This document shows, one piece after another, positions 16,213 through 25,637 of a DNA stretch of 64,000 bases. The first letter of the stretch is position 1. Every line of letters starts with the position of its first letter. Origin of the DNA: Flavobacterium nitratireducens (GTDB lineage Bacteria; Bacteroidota; Bacteroidia; Flavobacteriales; Flavobacteriaceae). Position numbers and translations under genes: made by a program. The notes beneath the pieces are model-generated. The model saw nothing but the letters and a program-made list of their open reading frames with translations, was not told the origin of the DNA and did not search any database. The stretch covers positions 2,914,001 through 2,978,000 of the forward strand of contig NZ_CP121111.1 of NCBI RefSeq assembly GCF_029625335.1, written 5' to 3'.

Positions 16213-17160
16213 TTAAACTGCTTTTGCCTCTTCTGAAAATGAAATTCCATTAAGCAATTCACCAGTAGTCATTTTCTTTTTACCTGGAAATTGTAAACTT
16301 AATACCTGAATAAATCCATCTTTTACAGCTATTTTTAATTCTTTCTTTGAGCTAATGATGGTTCCAGCTTCATGGGTATGGGATTCAGTACTGATTTTCG
16401 ATTCATAAATTTTCACATTCCATTCTTGGTTTTTATCGGTAAAGAAACACCAAGACGCTGGATAAGGATTTAGACCTCTTATTAGGTTGTGGATTTCAGT
16501 TGCCGATTTGTTCCAATCAATCTTACAGTTCTCTTTGTTGAGTTTGTAAGCTGTTTTTATATCATCAGTATCCGTTTGAATAGTTGTTTGAACTTGACCC
16601 TTTTCTAGTAAGGCTAGTGTTTTAATTACAGTTTCGCTTCCTAAGTGTATTAAACGGTCGTGAAGTTGGCCTACATTTTCATTTGGTTCAATTGCTGTTT
16701 CGGCACTTAAAATCATAGCTCCAGTGTCTATTTTGTCATCAATGAAAAATGTTGTTACACCGGTTTTAGTTTCTCCATTAATAATAGCCCAGTTGATGGG
16801 TGCTGCACCTCGGTAGTTAGGTAAAAGGGAGGCGTGAAGGTTAAAAGTACCTAATTTAGGCATTTCCCATACTACTTTAGGCAACATTCTAAAGGCAACC
16901 ACGACTTGTAGATTGGCATTCAAGGATTTTAATTCGGCAAGAAAGCTTTCGTCTTTTAAATTTGTCGGCTGTAATAAGTTTAGGTTATTTGCTAAAGCAT
17001 ATTCTTTTACTGCCGAATACTTAATTTTTTGACCACGACCAGCTGGTTTGTCAGCAGCGGTAATTACACCTACTACTTCGTAATTGTTTTTTAGTATGCT
17101 ATCAAGGATTCCTACTGCAAAGTCTGGAGTTCCCATAAATACGATTCGTAATTTTTCCAT
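16213..17160 (-). CDS. fmt: Methionyl-tRNA formyltransferase
   Basis: This enzyme formylates initiator Met-tRNA using 10-formyl-tetrahydrofolate. The 315-residue protein opens with IVFMGTPDFAVGILD and carries the catalytic block HASLLPNYRGAAPINWAI (about 108-125, with N, H and later D) and the DDKIDTGAMI segment. The C-terminal tRNA-binding domain is present (to residue 315). Its ATG overlaps the recQ stop by one base (TAATG), so it is translated from the recQ transcript. Confidence 0.97.
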   Translation of the reverse strand: MEKLRIVFMGTPDFAVGILDSILKNNYEVVGVITAADKPAGRGQKIKYSAVKEYALANNLNLLQPTNLKDESFLAELKSLNANLQVVVAFRMLPKVVWEMPKLGTFNLHASLLPNYRGAAPINWAIINGETKTGVTTFFIDDKIDTGAMILSAETAIEPNENVGQLHDRLIHLGSETVIKTLALLEKGQVQTTIQTDTDDIKTAYKLNKENCKIDWNKSATEIHNLIRGLNPYPASWCFFTDKNQEWNVKIYESKISTESHTHEAGTIISSKKELKIAVKDGFIQVLSLQFPGKKKMTTGELLNGISFSEEAKAV

Positions 17161-19055
17161 TATTGTTTTAAGCTATATTTATTGTTTGGTAGTATTAGAA
17201 TGATTTCGTTTTCTAATAACTCTTGAAGTGCAAAGATAACATCGTCTGAAAGATTATGTAAACTTGTTTGAATTTCTCTCGAACTTAAATCGCCAGTTTT
17301 CAATAAATCTACTATTTTTTTAGAGATGGTGGCTTTAGATTCTTTTTTCTCTTTTTTGCTAATGCAGTAAGAGCATATACCACAACTAGTTGTTTTGGTT
17401 TCACCAAAGTATTCTAAAAGTAATTGACTTTTACAACAATCGTCTTTTTGGATGTAATTGATTACGGCTTCAAATTGTTGTTTTTTTAATTTATTTTGGT
17501 TTTCTAGGTATTTTGCGATTCGATTAATGGTTCGTTCATCTTCTCGAATTTCGTTAAATAGTAATGTTGTGTCATTGTTTTTAGACTGATAGGCAACGAT
17601 ATCTTTTTCTTTTAATTTTTCCAATGCAATTTCTACCTCTGCTTCCGTATGTTTTGATTTTTTTGCAATAAATGGAATATTTAAGTTGATTGGGGTGTCG
17701 TAAATTCCGGGATAGGCTCTTAGAATAGTTACTATAATTTCTTCGTCGTTTGGATTGAGACTTGTATAACGAATGACTTCTTTGGAAGGGATAATAAATT
17801 GCAAACTTATTTTTTCTGAGAATTCTTGGGATAGACTAATTACCCCTTGACGATCAAGAAACTGAATAGCATTGTATGTTTTTAAAATAGGGAAATTATA
17901 TCTCTGGCAAAATTGATTCAAATTAAATGAAAATTGTTCGTTGATGCCTTCTCCATAGGCAATTTGGAAATAGTTGCACATTTTGATAAAGACTTCTTTT
18001 AAAAAAGTTTTATCTGGAAGAATGTATAAAAACTGATTTTCGGCTTGAGTAATATCGGACGGGCTGCTTAGCAAAATTGCAAACGCTTTTTCTTCATTTC
18101 TTCCTGATCTTCCTGCTTCTTGATAATAATTTTCGAGATTATCCGGAAGTTGGATATGTATTACGGTTTTTACATTAGCCTTGTCAATTCCCATTCCAAA
18201 AGCATTGGTGGCAACCATAACTTGAACTTCTTCGTCCATCCAGTGTTGCATGTTTTTATTCTTTTCTTTCGTAGGTAAGCCTCCGTGGTAAAATGTTGCT
18301 TTGAATCCTAGGGCATTAAGTTGATTAGCGGTATCGCTACAGGCTTTTCGGTTTCTGACATATATAATAGATGGCTGTGGGTTTTTCTTTAAAATTTGTT
18401 GAATTCTAAATAGTTTGTCTTCGATTTCAAAAACCATATAGGCTATGTTCTTTCTTTCGAATGATTTTTCAAAGCACAATGGGTTTTCGAGACCTAACTC
18501 TTTAATAATATCTTCCTTTACTCTAGGTGTTGCGGTTGCTGTTAGTGCAAGGAAAGGAGTTTTGGGAAAATGAGTTTTTAGATGGGCAATTTTGAGATAG
18601 GCAGGGCGGAAATCGTGTCCCCATTGCGAAACACAATGCGCTTCATCAATTGCAATTAAATTGATTGGAAGGTTTTTAATTCGTTCTAAAATCCATTCCG
18701 ATTGCAAACGCTCGGGAGAAAGATAGAGAAATTTATAGTTCCCATATTGACAATTGTCAAGTAAATCAATTATTTCGTCAGATTTAATGCCTCCAGTAAG
18801 TGTAATAGCTTTGATGTTCCGTTTTTGTAAATTAGCCACTTGGTCTTTCATCAAAGCTACAAGGGGTGAAATGACTAAGCAAATTCCTTTTTGCATTAGA
18901 GCAGGGATTTGGAAACAAATCGATTTTCCTCCTCCTGTAGGCATTAGTGCAAATGTATCGTGACCATTTAAAACCGCTTCGATAATTTCTTTTTGTGGTG
19001 TTCTAAAACTATCGTGGTTCCAGTATTTTTTTAGAATTTGTAGCGGTTCAGACAT
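17160..19055 (-). CDS. recQ: ATP-dependent DNA helicase RecQ
   Basis: A 3'-5' DNA helicase for recombination and fork repair. Domains in order are Walker A TGGGKS (near residue 42), DEAH box in IDEAHCVSQWGHDFRP (about 134-149), helicase C lobe with VATNAFGMGIDKANVKTV and the QEAGRSGRNE motif VI, and an RQC zinc site with the CCKSQ and CGICSYC cysteines (about 530-552). A shortened C-terminal tail follows, and no classical HRDC domain is obvious. At 631 residues it is the usual flavobacterial length. It is cotranscribed with fmt. Confidence 0.95.
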   Translation of the reverse strand: MSEPLQILKKYWNHDSFRTPQKEIIEAVLNGHDTFALMPTGGGKSICFQIPALMQKGICLVISPLVALMKDQVANLQKRNIKAITLTGGIKSDEIIDLLDNCQYGNYKFLYLSPERLQSEWILERIKNLPINLIAIDEAHCVSQWGHDFRPAYLKIAHLKTHFPKTPFLALTATATPRVKEDIIKELGLENPLCFEKSFERKNIAYMVFEIEDKLFRIQQILKKNPQPSIIYVRNRKACSDTANQLNALGFKATFYHGGLPTKEKNKNMQHWMDEEVQVMVATNAFGMGIDKANVKTVIHIQLPDNLENYYQEAGRSGRNEEKAFAILLSSPSDITQAENQFLYILPDKTFLKEVFIKMCNYFQIAYGEGINEQFSFNLNQFCQRYNFPILKTYNAIQFLDRQGVISLSQEFSEKISLQFIIPSKEVIRYTSLNPNDEEIIVTILRAYPGIYDTPINLNIPFIAKKSKHTEAEVEIALEKLKEKDIVAYQSKNNDTTLLFNEIREDERTINRIAKYLENQNKLKKQQFEAVINYIQKDDCCKSQLLLEYFGETKTTSCGICSYCISKKEKKESKATISKKIVDLLKTGDLSSREIQTSLHNLSDDVIFALQELLENEIILILPNNKYSLKQ

Positions 19056-19254
19056 GTAAATAAGAAATGTTAATTCGTTTTTATAGAGAAAAACGGCAGT
19101 TTTTTTTAAGCAAATTTATAGTACTTAGTCCTTAAAAAACTGATTTTAAAGCAAACTTAGTTAAACTAATTTAGAATTTTAAAAAATACGACTATCAAAG
19201 TAATGATTTAACTAAAAATCATAGGCTATAATTCCGATTTTAGAATTGAAAGCG

Positions 19255-19262
19255 TATATTTG
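19255..19262 (+). promoter_or_regulatory. -7 box (TATATTTG) of the DUF493 gene
   Basis: TATATTTG lies 20 nt before ATG 19282, predicting a very short leader. The -33 element is only a weak TTT-rich match. Confidence 0.5.
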
Positions 19263-19281
19263 CCTTTATTTTTAAAGACAA

Positions 19282-19566
19282 ATGGATAAGAAAACAGAGG
19301 AGTTTTTTGATAGATTAAGAACCGAGCTAGAAAAAAGTAATTCTTGGCCAGCGATATATTTGTTTAAATTTATTGTTCCTACTGATGTTGAAAAAATCAA
19401 ACAAGTAGATGCTGCATTTGATGGTATGGGAGCCGTAATGAAAACAACACAATCTAAAACTGGAAAATTTACTAGTGTATCAATTGACGTTCAAATGCAA
19501 AGCCCTCAGGCCGTAATTGATAAATATATCGAAGTTTCTACAATTGAAGGAATCATTTCATTATAA
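19282..19566 (+). CDS. DUF493 (YbeD-like) family protein
   Basis: A 94-residue ferredoxin-like alpha/beta protein. The FKFIVPTDVEKIKQVDAAF start, the SKTGKFTSVSIDVQMQSPQAVID strand-loop and the IEGIISL end match the DUF493 family. Its function is uncertain; the E. coli member YbeD is sometimes linked to lipoate metabolism, but nothing here supports that directly. It is followed by DUF4290 60 nt downstream, a pairing I recall as common in flavobacteria. Confidence 0.88.
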   Translation: MDKKTEEFFDRLRTELEKSNSWPAIYLFKFIVPTDVEKIKQVDAAFDGMGAVMKTTQSKTGKFTSVSIDVQMQSPQAVIDKYIEVSTIEGIISL

Positions 19567-19625
19567 TTGTGGAATAATAGTATTTTAGCCTCGCTTTTGT
19601 AGTTAAGCTTCAAATAAAACAAATT

Positions 19626-20342
19626 ATGAATCAGAAATATATTAAAGAAAATGCGAATGATGTTGTACATCATCTAGAATATAATGCCGAACGCTCGCAT
19701 TTGATTATTCCTGAGTATGGGCGTCATTTACAAAAGCTTATCGATCAAGCAACTGAAATTGAAGACGCCGAAACACGAAATAAAGCAGCTAAATACATTA
19801 TTCAGGTAATGGGAACACTAAATCCTCACTTAAGAGATGTACCTGACTTTCAACATAAATTATGGGATCAGCTTTTTATAATGTCTGACTTTAAATTAGA
19901 TGTTGAATCACCATATCCTATTCCTTCCCGAGAAGTGTTACAATTGAAACCAGAGGTTTTGAAATATCCTCAAAATTTCCCTAAATACCGTTATTATGGA
20001 AACAATATCAAATATATGATTGATGTTGCTAACCAATGGGAAGAAGGAGAAATGAAAAGTGCATTGGTAAAAGTGATTGCTAATCACATGAAAAAATCGT
20101 ACTTGAGTTGGAACAAAGATACCGTGAAAGATGATGTGATTTTTGAACATCTTTACGAATTATCAGGAGGAAAATTGAACTTGTTACTAAGTACAGAAGA
20201 GTTAATAAACACTTCCGATTTGTTACGTACTAACAAAAGAATGTCAAATAAAGTTTCTACAGGGCAACCTAAAATTCAAAATAATAAGAATAATAAAGGG
20301 GGCAAAGGGAAAAAATATTCAAATAACAATCAGAAGCAATAG
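19626..20342 (+). CDS. DUF4290 domain-containing protein
   Basis: A 238-residue soluble protein with the Bacteroidota-specific DUF4290 pattern, including LIIPEYGRHLQKLI, PHLRDVPDFQHKLWDQLF and YPKYRYYGNNIKYMI-type blocks. The last 35 residues are a low-complexity basic tail rich in Asn, Lys and Gly, suggesting nucleic-acid or ribosome contact (inference). It sits just upstream of murA (53 nt), probably in the same operon. The function is unknown. Confidence 0.9.
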   Translation: MNQKYIKENANDVVHHLEYNAERSHLIIPEYGRHLQKLIDQATEIEDAETRNKAAKYIIQVMGTLNPHLRDVPDFQHKLWDQLFIMSDFKLDVESPYPIPSREVLQLKPEVLKYPQNFPKYRYYGNNIKYMIDVANQWEEGEMKSALVKVIANHMKKSYLSWNKDTVKDDVIFEHLYELSGGKLNLLLSTEELINTSDLLRTNKRMSNKVSTGQPKIQNNKNNKGGKGKKYSNNNQKQ

Positions 20343-20394
20343 AATTTGCTACTAACCAATAATACAAGTAAAAAATAAAATTGAGATAGATAAT

Positions 20395-21708
20395 ATGGGA
20401 ATCTTTAAAATTGAAGGAGGAATCCGTTTAAAAGGAGAAATTACTCCACAAGGTGCTAAAAATGAAGCATTACAAATATTATGCGCTGTACTTTTAACTT
20501 CAGAAAAAGTTACAATCAACAACATTCCCGATATTATTGACATCAATAAATTAATAACACTTTTAGGAAATTTAGGGGTTAAAATAACTAAAAATGCTCA
20601 CGGGTCGTATACTTTTCAATCTGATGAGGTTAATGTAGGTTATTTAGAAACTGAAGCTTTCAAAAAAGAGGGAGGCGCTTTAAGAGGTTCAATTATGATT
20701 GTTGGACCATTATTGGCTCGTTTTGGAAAAGGGTACATCCCAAAACCAGGAGGTGATAAAATTGGAAGAAGAAGATTAGATACTCACTTTGAAGGATTCA
20801 TCAATTTAGGAGCTAAATTCCGTTATAATAGAGAAGACCATTTTTATGGTGTAGAAACTACCGATGGATTAGTAGGAACCGATATGTTATTGGATGAAGC
20901 ATCTGTAACTGGAACTGCAAATATTGTTATGGCTGCTGTTTTAGCAAAAGGAAAAACGACTATCTATAACGCTGCTTGTGAGCCTTACTTGCAACAACTT
21001 TGTAAGATGTTGAACTCAATGGGAGCCAAAATTACAGGAGTTGGTTCTAACTTATTAACGATTGAAGGAGTTGAACGTTTAGGTGGTTGTGAGCACCGTA
21101 TCTTGCCAGATATGATTGAAATTGGTAGCTGGATTGGTCTTGCAGCAATGACAAGAAGTGAAATTACAATAAAAAATGTAAGCTGGGAAAATTTAGGTTT
21201 AATACCAAATACATTTAGAAAATTAGGTATCACTTTAGAGCGTAGAGGAGATGATATTTACATTCCAACTCATGAAAATGGTTATGAAGTAAAAACAGAT
21301 ATCGATGGATCTATCCTAACTATTGCCGATGCACCATGGCCAGGATTCACTCCTGATTTATTGAGTATTGTTCTGGTTGTTGCTACACAGGCTAAGGGAG
21401 ATGTTTTAATCCACCAAAAAATGTTTGAGAGTAGATTGTTCTTTGTGGATAAATTGATTGATATGGGAGCTAAAATCATGTTGTGTGACCCGCACAGAGC
21501 GGTGGTTATTGGGCATAATTTCAAATCTACTTTGAAAGCCACTACGATGTCTTCACCAGATATTCGCGCTGGAATTTCATTATTGATTGCTGCACTTTCT
21601 GCAAAAGGAACAAGCACCATTCAAAACATAGAACAAATCGATCGTGGTTATGAGCGAATTGACGAACGATTAAGAGCTATCGGGGCTAATATTGTTCGTG
21701 TAGAATAA
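20395..21708 (+). CDS. murA: UDP-N-acetylglucosamine 1-carboxyvinyltransferase
   Basis: The first committed step of peptidoglycan synthesis, transferring enolpyruvate from PEP to UDP-GlcNAc. The 437-residue protein has the EPSP-synthase fold, beginning FKIEGGIRLKGEITPQGAKNEAL with the active-site Lys/Asn. The loop that carries the catalytic/fosfomycin-target cysteine in E. coli (PGGC) reads PGGDKIGRRRLDTH here, so Cys115 is replaced by Asp (Asp121). That change is known to make MurA insensitive to fosfomycin while keeping activity. The C-terminal RGYERIDERLRAIGA is typical. Confidence 0.95.
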   Translation: MGIFKIEGGIRLKGEITPQGAKNEALQILCAVLLTSEKVTINNIPDIIDINKLITLLGNLGVKITKNAHGSYTFQSDEVNVGYLETEAFKKEGGALRGSIMIVGPLLARFGKGYIPKPGGDKIGRRRLDTHFEGFINLGAKFRYNREDHFYGVETTDGLVGTDMLLDEASVTGTANIVMAAVLAKGKTTIYNAACEPYLQQLCKMLNSMGAKITGVGSNLLTIEGVERLGGCEHRILPDMIEIGSWIGLAAMTRSEITIKNVSWENLGLIPNTFRKLGITLERRGDDIYIPTHENGYEVKTDIDGSILTIADAPWPGFTPDLLSIVLVVATQAKGDVLIHQKMFESRLFFVDKLIDMGAKIMLCDPHRAVVIGHNFKSTLKATTMSSPDIRAGISLLIAALSAKGTSTIQNIEQIDRGYERIDERLRAIGANIVRVE

Positions 21709-21712
21709 AAAT

Positions 21713-22586
21713 ATGAATAAAGAACAAAAAGCCGTAGAGGCAACTTACTTTAGTATAATAGGAAATACCTGCTTAGCAATTATAAAAGGCTTAGCAGGTT
21801 TTTTTGGCAATTCTTATGCCTTAATTGCGGATGCAATTGAATCTACAACCGATATTTTTGCCTCTTTTTTAGTTTTATTTGGAATTAAATACTCCAATCG
21901 ACCTGCCGATGAAAATCATCCTTATGGTCATGGAAGAGCTGAACCATTAATTACTTTTTTAGTCGTTGGTTTTTTAATTACTTCGGCAACTATTATAGCA
22001 TATGAAAGTATCGCTAATATTCAAACACCGCATGATTTACCAAAATCTTGGACCTTATTTGTTTTAGGAGCTATAATTATTTGGAGAAGAATACTCCTTT
22101 CAAACTGTGATGAAACGTAGTATAGAAACTAATAGTTCATCATTAAAAGCAGATGCATGGCATCATCGAAGTGATGCAATTACTTCGGTGGCAGCTTTTT
22201 TAGGAATTTCAATTGCCTTAGTTCTGGGAAAAGGTTATGAATCTGCAGATGATTGGGCTGCCTTATTTGCCTCTGGTTTTATCATTTACAATAGCTTTTT
22301 GATTTTCCGTCCTGCTTTAGGCGAAATTATGGATGAACATTTGTATGATGATTTAATCGAACATGTTCGTCAAGTTGCTTCTAATGTAGAAGGAATAATA
22401 GATACCGAAAAGTGTTTTATTCGAAAATCAGGCATGAAATATCATGTAGATTTACACGCAATTGTAAGTGCCGAAATATCCGTAAAAGAAGGGCATCAAC
22501 TAGCACATATTCTCAAAGATACTTTGCGAAAAGAAATTCCAGAATTAGGACATGTCTTGATTCATATAGAACCAGATGATGAATAA
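21713..22586 (+). pseudogene. Cation diffusion facilitator transporter, frameshifted
   Basis: A CDF-family metal/proton antiporter split by a frameshift. The first frame (21713-22120) holds TM1-TM3 with the DAIESTTD and HPYGHGRAEP blocks. The second (to 22586) holds DAWHHRSDAIT, the last TMs and the cytoplasmic C-terminal domain (MDEHLYDDL, then HVLIHIEPDDE). Removing one G at about 22086 restores a continuous 290-residue protein in which IIIW runs into KEYSFQTVMKRSIETN. The total span is a multiple of three plus one, as expected for a single insertion. It starts 4 nt after the murA stop. It may be a true pseudogene or a sequencing error. Confidence 0.85.
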
Positions 22587-22592
22587 TTAAAA

Positions 22593-22643
22593 CACAAAAA
22601 AGCGAGTTAAAAGTAAAATCTAACTCGCTTTTTTGTTTTGTGC
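22593..22643. terminator. Bidirectional terminator between CDF and aroQ
   Basis: CACAAAAAAGCGAGTTA (22593-22609) pairs with TAACTCGCTTTTTTGTTTTGTG (from 22621) across an 11-nt loop, with T-runs on both strands. It serves both convergent genes. Confidence 0.85.
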
Positions 22644-22648
22644 ATCTA

Positions 22649-23062
22649 TTATAAAAAAGATTGAATGGCTAAATCATAGCTTTTTAACCCAAATCCTAAA
22701 ACAACACCTTTTGCATTTCCAGAAATGTAGGATTGATGACGGAAACTCTCTCTTGAAAAAGTATTCGAAATATGCACTTCTACTACTGGGGTTGTAATAC
22801 CTTTTACCGCATCACCTATACCAACAGAGGTATGTGTGTAAGCTCCTGCATTTAAAATAATACCATCATACGTAAACCCAAATTCTTGAATTTTGTCGAT
22901 TAATTCACCTTCAATATTACTTTGGAAGTAATTGAATTCTATAGAATGGAATTTTGCTTTCAATTCTTCGAAATACTCTTCAAAAGTTAAACTTCCATAA
23001 ATTTCAGGTTCGCGTTTTCCTAATAAGTTAAGGTTAGGACCGTTTATAATGCTAATTTTCAT
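22649..23062 (-). CDS. aroQ: Type II 3-dehydroquinate dehydratase
   Basis: Catalyses the dehydration of 3-dehydroquinate in the shikimate pathway. The 137-residue protein is complete: NGPNLNLLGKREPEIYG (~7-23, with the catalytic Tyr), the LNAGAYTHTSVGIGDAV block, and the HISNTFSRESFRHQSYIS lid/base region with catalytic His. It forms a dodecamer in characterised members. It is single-gene, and the terminator at 22593-22643 sits downstream. Confidence 0.96.
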   Translation of the reverse strand: MKISIINGPNLNLLGKREPEIYGSLTFEEYFEELKAKFHSIEFNYFQSNIEGELIDKIQEFGFTYDGIILNAGAYTHTSVGIGDAVKGITTPVVEVHISNTFSRESFRHQSYISGNAKGVVLGFGLKSYDLAIQSFL

Positions 23063-23084
23063 TTTTATCTTTTTTGTAAAAATA

Positions 23085-23117
23085 AAAAACCGTCCTGAAT
23101 TATCGGGACGGTTTTTA
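23085..23117 (-). terminator. Terminator of the porin-like gene
   Basis: AAAAACCGTCC and GGACGGTTTTT form a stem (23085-23117) directly after the 23137-23691 gene on the minus strand, with a T-run. Confidence 0.8.
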
Positions 23118-23136
23118 TTATATTTTCTAAGTTTTT

Positions 23137-23691
23137 TTAGAACATGAGTCCTGCTGATAATTGAATTGTAGAATTCTTGATATCGGCATCTTTAGAAGCT
23201 TCAGTCAATCCAAGTCCGTATCGAGCCTGAACAAATATACTTTTTGTGATATTTAAACCTAAACCTCCTACTACACCAAATTCAAAAGTTTCAGGATTTT
23301 CCAGATTTACATTTTTTCTGTCACTCAATAAAAATGAAGCCTGAGGGCCTAATTCCAGATTTAAACTTTTGCTTAAACCAATTTTTGCTACAACTGGAAT
23401 AGAAAGATAACCTAATTCGTTTTTAAATTCCTCAACGGCATTTTTATAAGTTGCTCCTTGAGTAGAATATAAAAGTTCAGGCTGGATTGCAAAACCGTCA
23501 AACAGTTTAACTTCAGCTACTAAACCAGCGTGATAGCTTGTAATTGATTCTTTGCTTTCGAAAGCTGGAGGTGTATCTCCGTTTTGGTTTGCAAAGTTAG
23601 CTCCTCCTTTGATACCAAAATGTATTGATTGCGCTTGTACAACTGTTGTAATGCTAAATAGCATTATTGCAACTAAGATTATTTTTTTCAT
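23137..23691 (-). CDS. Porin family outer-membrane beta-barrel protein
   Basis: A 184-residue secreted protein with a Sec signal (MKKIILVAIMLFSITTVVQA, then Q). The mature part is built from alternating amphipathic strands: FGIKGGANF near the start, YHAGLVAEVKLFDGFAIQPELLYS, LSIPVVAKIGL, GVVGGLGLNI, and a C-terminal aromatic (AGLMF). This is the PorT/OmpA-like barrel fold common in Bacteroidota (outer membrane beta-barrel, OMP_b-brl_2). The ligand is unknown. Confidence 0.85.
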   Translation of the reverse strand: MKKIILVAIMLFSITTVVQAQSIHFGIKGGANFANQNGDTPPAFESKESITSYHAGLVAEVKLFDGFAIQPELLYSTQGATYKNAVEEFKNELGYLSIPVVAKIGLSKSLNLELGPQASFLLSDRKNVNLENPETFEFGVVGGLGLNITKSIFVQARYGLGLTEASKDADIKNSTIQLSAGLMF

Positions 23692-24032
23692 GGTGTTAAA
23701 AGTTTAAATTTAATTATAGATTTGAGTACGCAAGTTATAACTTCTATTGTTTAAAAATATTATATAATTCAGCGGTATTGTTTTATTTTTTTCATTTTTC
23801 AAATATATTAGCGATTATTTTGTAGGTAAAAACGTTAATTTTGTTTTAATGCTGTTTTTTTGAAAAATCACTAAATTAGGTGATATTTCAATTTGTAAGT
23901 TATTGATATATTGACTTTTATTTTTTGTGGTTAAGCTCTTTTTTTGTTGTTTTTATTCGCTTCTATATTTTTGAAATTTTTAACTTATAGTAATTCTATT
24001 ACTTTTGGGTAAATATTAACAAAGTTAATAAG
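23692..24032. other. 341-nt divergent intergenic region
   Basis: It lies between two divergent outer-membrane genes and contains no coding frame I would support. It holds the plus-strand promoter at 23944-23973 and, on the minus strand, a TATATTTG box (23807-23800) about 110 nt before the porin ATG. The long AT-rich leaders have no strong stem. No riboswitch is recognised. Confidence 0.6.
23944..23973 (+). promoter_or_regulatory. Promoter of the outer-membrane barrel gene
   Basis: TTG (23944-23946), 19 nt, TATTTTTG (23966-23973). The predicted leader is about 50 nt. Confidence 0.6.
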
Positions 24033-24626
24033 ATGAAAAAAATTATTTTAACAGCAATTGCTGCATTTGCTCTAGGAAATGTTTATTCTCAAGAACAAGG
24101 AAAATTTAGAGTTGGTTTGGATTTAGGTTATACTGTTCCATCTAATGGAGGTGGAGGTTTACTTTTTTCTATTGAACCAAAATTTAATATAAAAGACAAT
24201 ATGAATGTTGGTTTGCGTATTGGTGGAGCTGCAATGATTAGAGATATAGAAACTGAAGGAGAAACTACTAGTGCTAAAATTTCTGCTAATGGTTCGTATG
24301 TTGGGACTTATGATTATTATTTTAATGGTTCAGGGAGTTCATTTGTTCCTTATTTAGGTGGAGGTGTTGGTTATTATTCAATTGCGAATGTTGAATTTGA
24401 CGATATAGATTCATCTTCTGATGCGACTTTAGATGCAAGTGGTAAAATGGGAGGTTTGATCAGAGGTGGTTTTGAATGGGGTAAATTTAGAATGGGATTG
24501 GAGTACAATTTCGTTCCTAAATCAGATTTACAAAATATGTCTGGTGAAAAAATAGCTAGTGTGTCTAATACTTATTTAGGTATTCATTTAGGTTTTTACC
24601 TAGGTGGAGGGAAATGGGGAAGATAG
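24033..24626 (+). CDS. Outer-membrane beta-barrel protein
   Basis: A 197-residue secreted barrel with a Sec signal peptide (MKKIILTAIAAFALGNVYS). The mature chain has repeated Gly-aromatic strands (FRVGLDLGYTVPS, FSIEPKFNI, NVGLRIGGAAMI, YDYYFNGSG, YLGGGVGYYSI, GGLIRGGFEWG, YLGIHLGFYLGGGKWG). This matches the OmpA-like barrel (OMP_b-brl) family. It has no plug or OmpA peptidoglycan domain. Ligand and function are unknown. A good terminator follows at 24648-24673. Confidence 0.8.
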   Translation: MKKIILTAIAAFALGNVYSQEQGKFRVGLDLGYTVPSNGGGGLLFSIEPKFNIKDNMNVGLRIGGAAMIRDIETEGETTSAKISANGSYVGTYDYYFNGSGSSFVPYLGGGVGYYSIANVEFDDIDSSSDATLDASGKMGGLIRGGFEWGKFRMGLEYNFVPKSDLQNMSGEKIASVSNTYLGIHLGFYLGGGKWGR

Positions 24627-24647
24627 TTTTTCAAATTTCAAAATTTC

Positions 24648-24673
24648 AAACCTCTCTTTTGAGAGGTTTTTTT
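24648..24673 (+). terminator. Terminator of the barrel gene
   Basis: AAACCTCTC (24648-24656) pairs with GAGAGGTTT (24661-24669), followed by a T-run. Confidence 0.85.
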
Positions 24674-24701
24674 ATATCTATAAAAGTCGTTTATTTGTGG
24701 G

Positions 24702-25604
24702 ATGAACTGGAATTTCTATATTAAAAGCTATCAATCGTATCTCAAAATTGAACGTGGTTTGTCAAAGAATACAGTGGCAAATTATTCTTTTGATATTGAG
24801 CGTTTGTGTTTGTTTCTTGATACGAACCAAATAGAAGTTTCGCCATTGCAAATTAAAGAAGAAACGATTCAACAGTTTGTTTATGCTATTTCCAGTCAGG
24901 TAAATGCACGCTCTCAGGCGCGAATTATTTCTGGATTAAAAAGTTTTTTTAGTTATTTAATTTTTGAAGATTATCGGTCAGATAATCCAATGGAGTTGAT
25001 TGAGTCACCAAAAACTACTCGAAAATTACCAGATACTTTATCACTGGAAGAAATCGACGCTTTAATTGCCGCTATCGATTTGTCTTCTAAAGAAGGAGAA
25101 CGTAATAGAGCTATGCTTGAAACTTTATATGGTTGTGGACTTAGAGTATCTGAATTGGTTTCGTTAAAAATATCCGATTTGTTTTTTGATGAAGGATTTA
25201 TCAAGATTACCGGTAAAGGAAATAAGGAACGGTTTGTGCCTATCGCCAATTTGACTAAAAAATATATCCAGATTTATAAAGATTCAGTTAGACCTGAAAT
25301 CCCTTTTAAAAAAGAATTTAGTGATACTTTGTTTTTAAATAGAAGAGGGGAACAATTGACGCGAGCAATGGTTTTTACTATTATCAATAATCTGGCTACT
25401 CGAATAGGTTTAAAAAAGAAAATTAGTCCGCATACTTTCAGGCATTCGTTCGCTACTCATTTGTTAGAAAATGGCGCCGATTTAAGGTCGATTCAATTGA
25501 TGTTAGGACACGAATCAATTACAACAACAGAAATCTATTTGCACTTAGACAGGAAGTTTTTGACTGATGTTTTGGAGAATTTTCATCCTAGAAAGAAAAT
25601 GTAA
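24702..25604 (+). CDS. xerD: Tyrosine recombinase XerD
   Basis: The housekeeping chromosome-dimer resolution recombinase acting at dif with its XerC partner. The 300-residue protein has the SAM-like N-domain (YQSYLKIERGLSKNTVANY), the catalytic Arg in YGCGLRVSEL (about 146-155), HTFRHSFATHLLENGADLRS with the HxxR box (about 243-262), LGHESITTTEIYLH with the second His, and the nucleophile Tyr. All catalytic residues are present, unlike the variant island integrase at 12,242. It is a single gene with a downstream bidirectional terminator. Confidence 0.93.
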   Translation: MNWNFYIKSYQSYLKIERGLSKNTVANYSFDIERLCLFLDTNQIEVSPLQIKEETIQQFVYAISSQVNARSQARIISGLKSFFSYLIFEDYRSDNPMELIESPKTTRKLPDTLSLEEIDALIAAIDLSSKEGERNRAMLETLYGCGLRVSELVSLKISDLFFDEGFIKITGKGNKERFVPIANLTKKYIQIYKDSVRPEIPFKKEFSDTLFLNRRGEQLTRAMVFTIINNLATRIGLKKKISPHTFRHSFATHLLENGADLRSIQLMLGHESITTTEIYLHLDRKFLTDVLENFHPRKKM

Positions 25605-25637
25605 TTACATTCCAAAGATGAAAATTAACAGTCAATA

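Noticed and set aside
22082..22090. Programmed frameshift in the CDF gene
   Set aside because: No slippery heptamer and no stimulatory stem; the other lesions in the window make mutation or error more likely.
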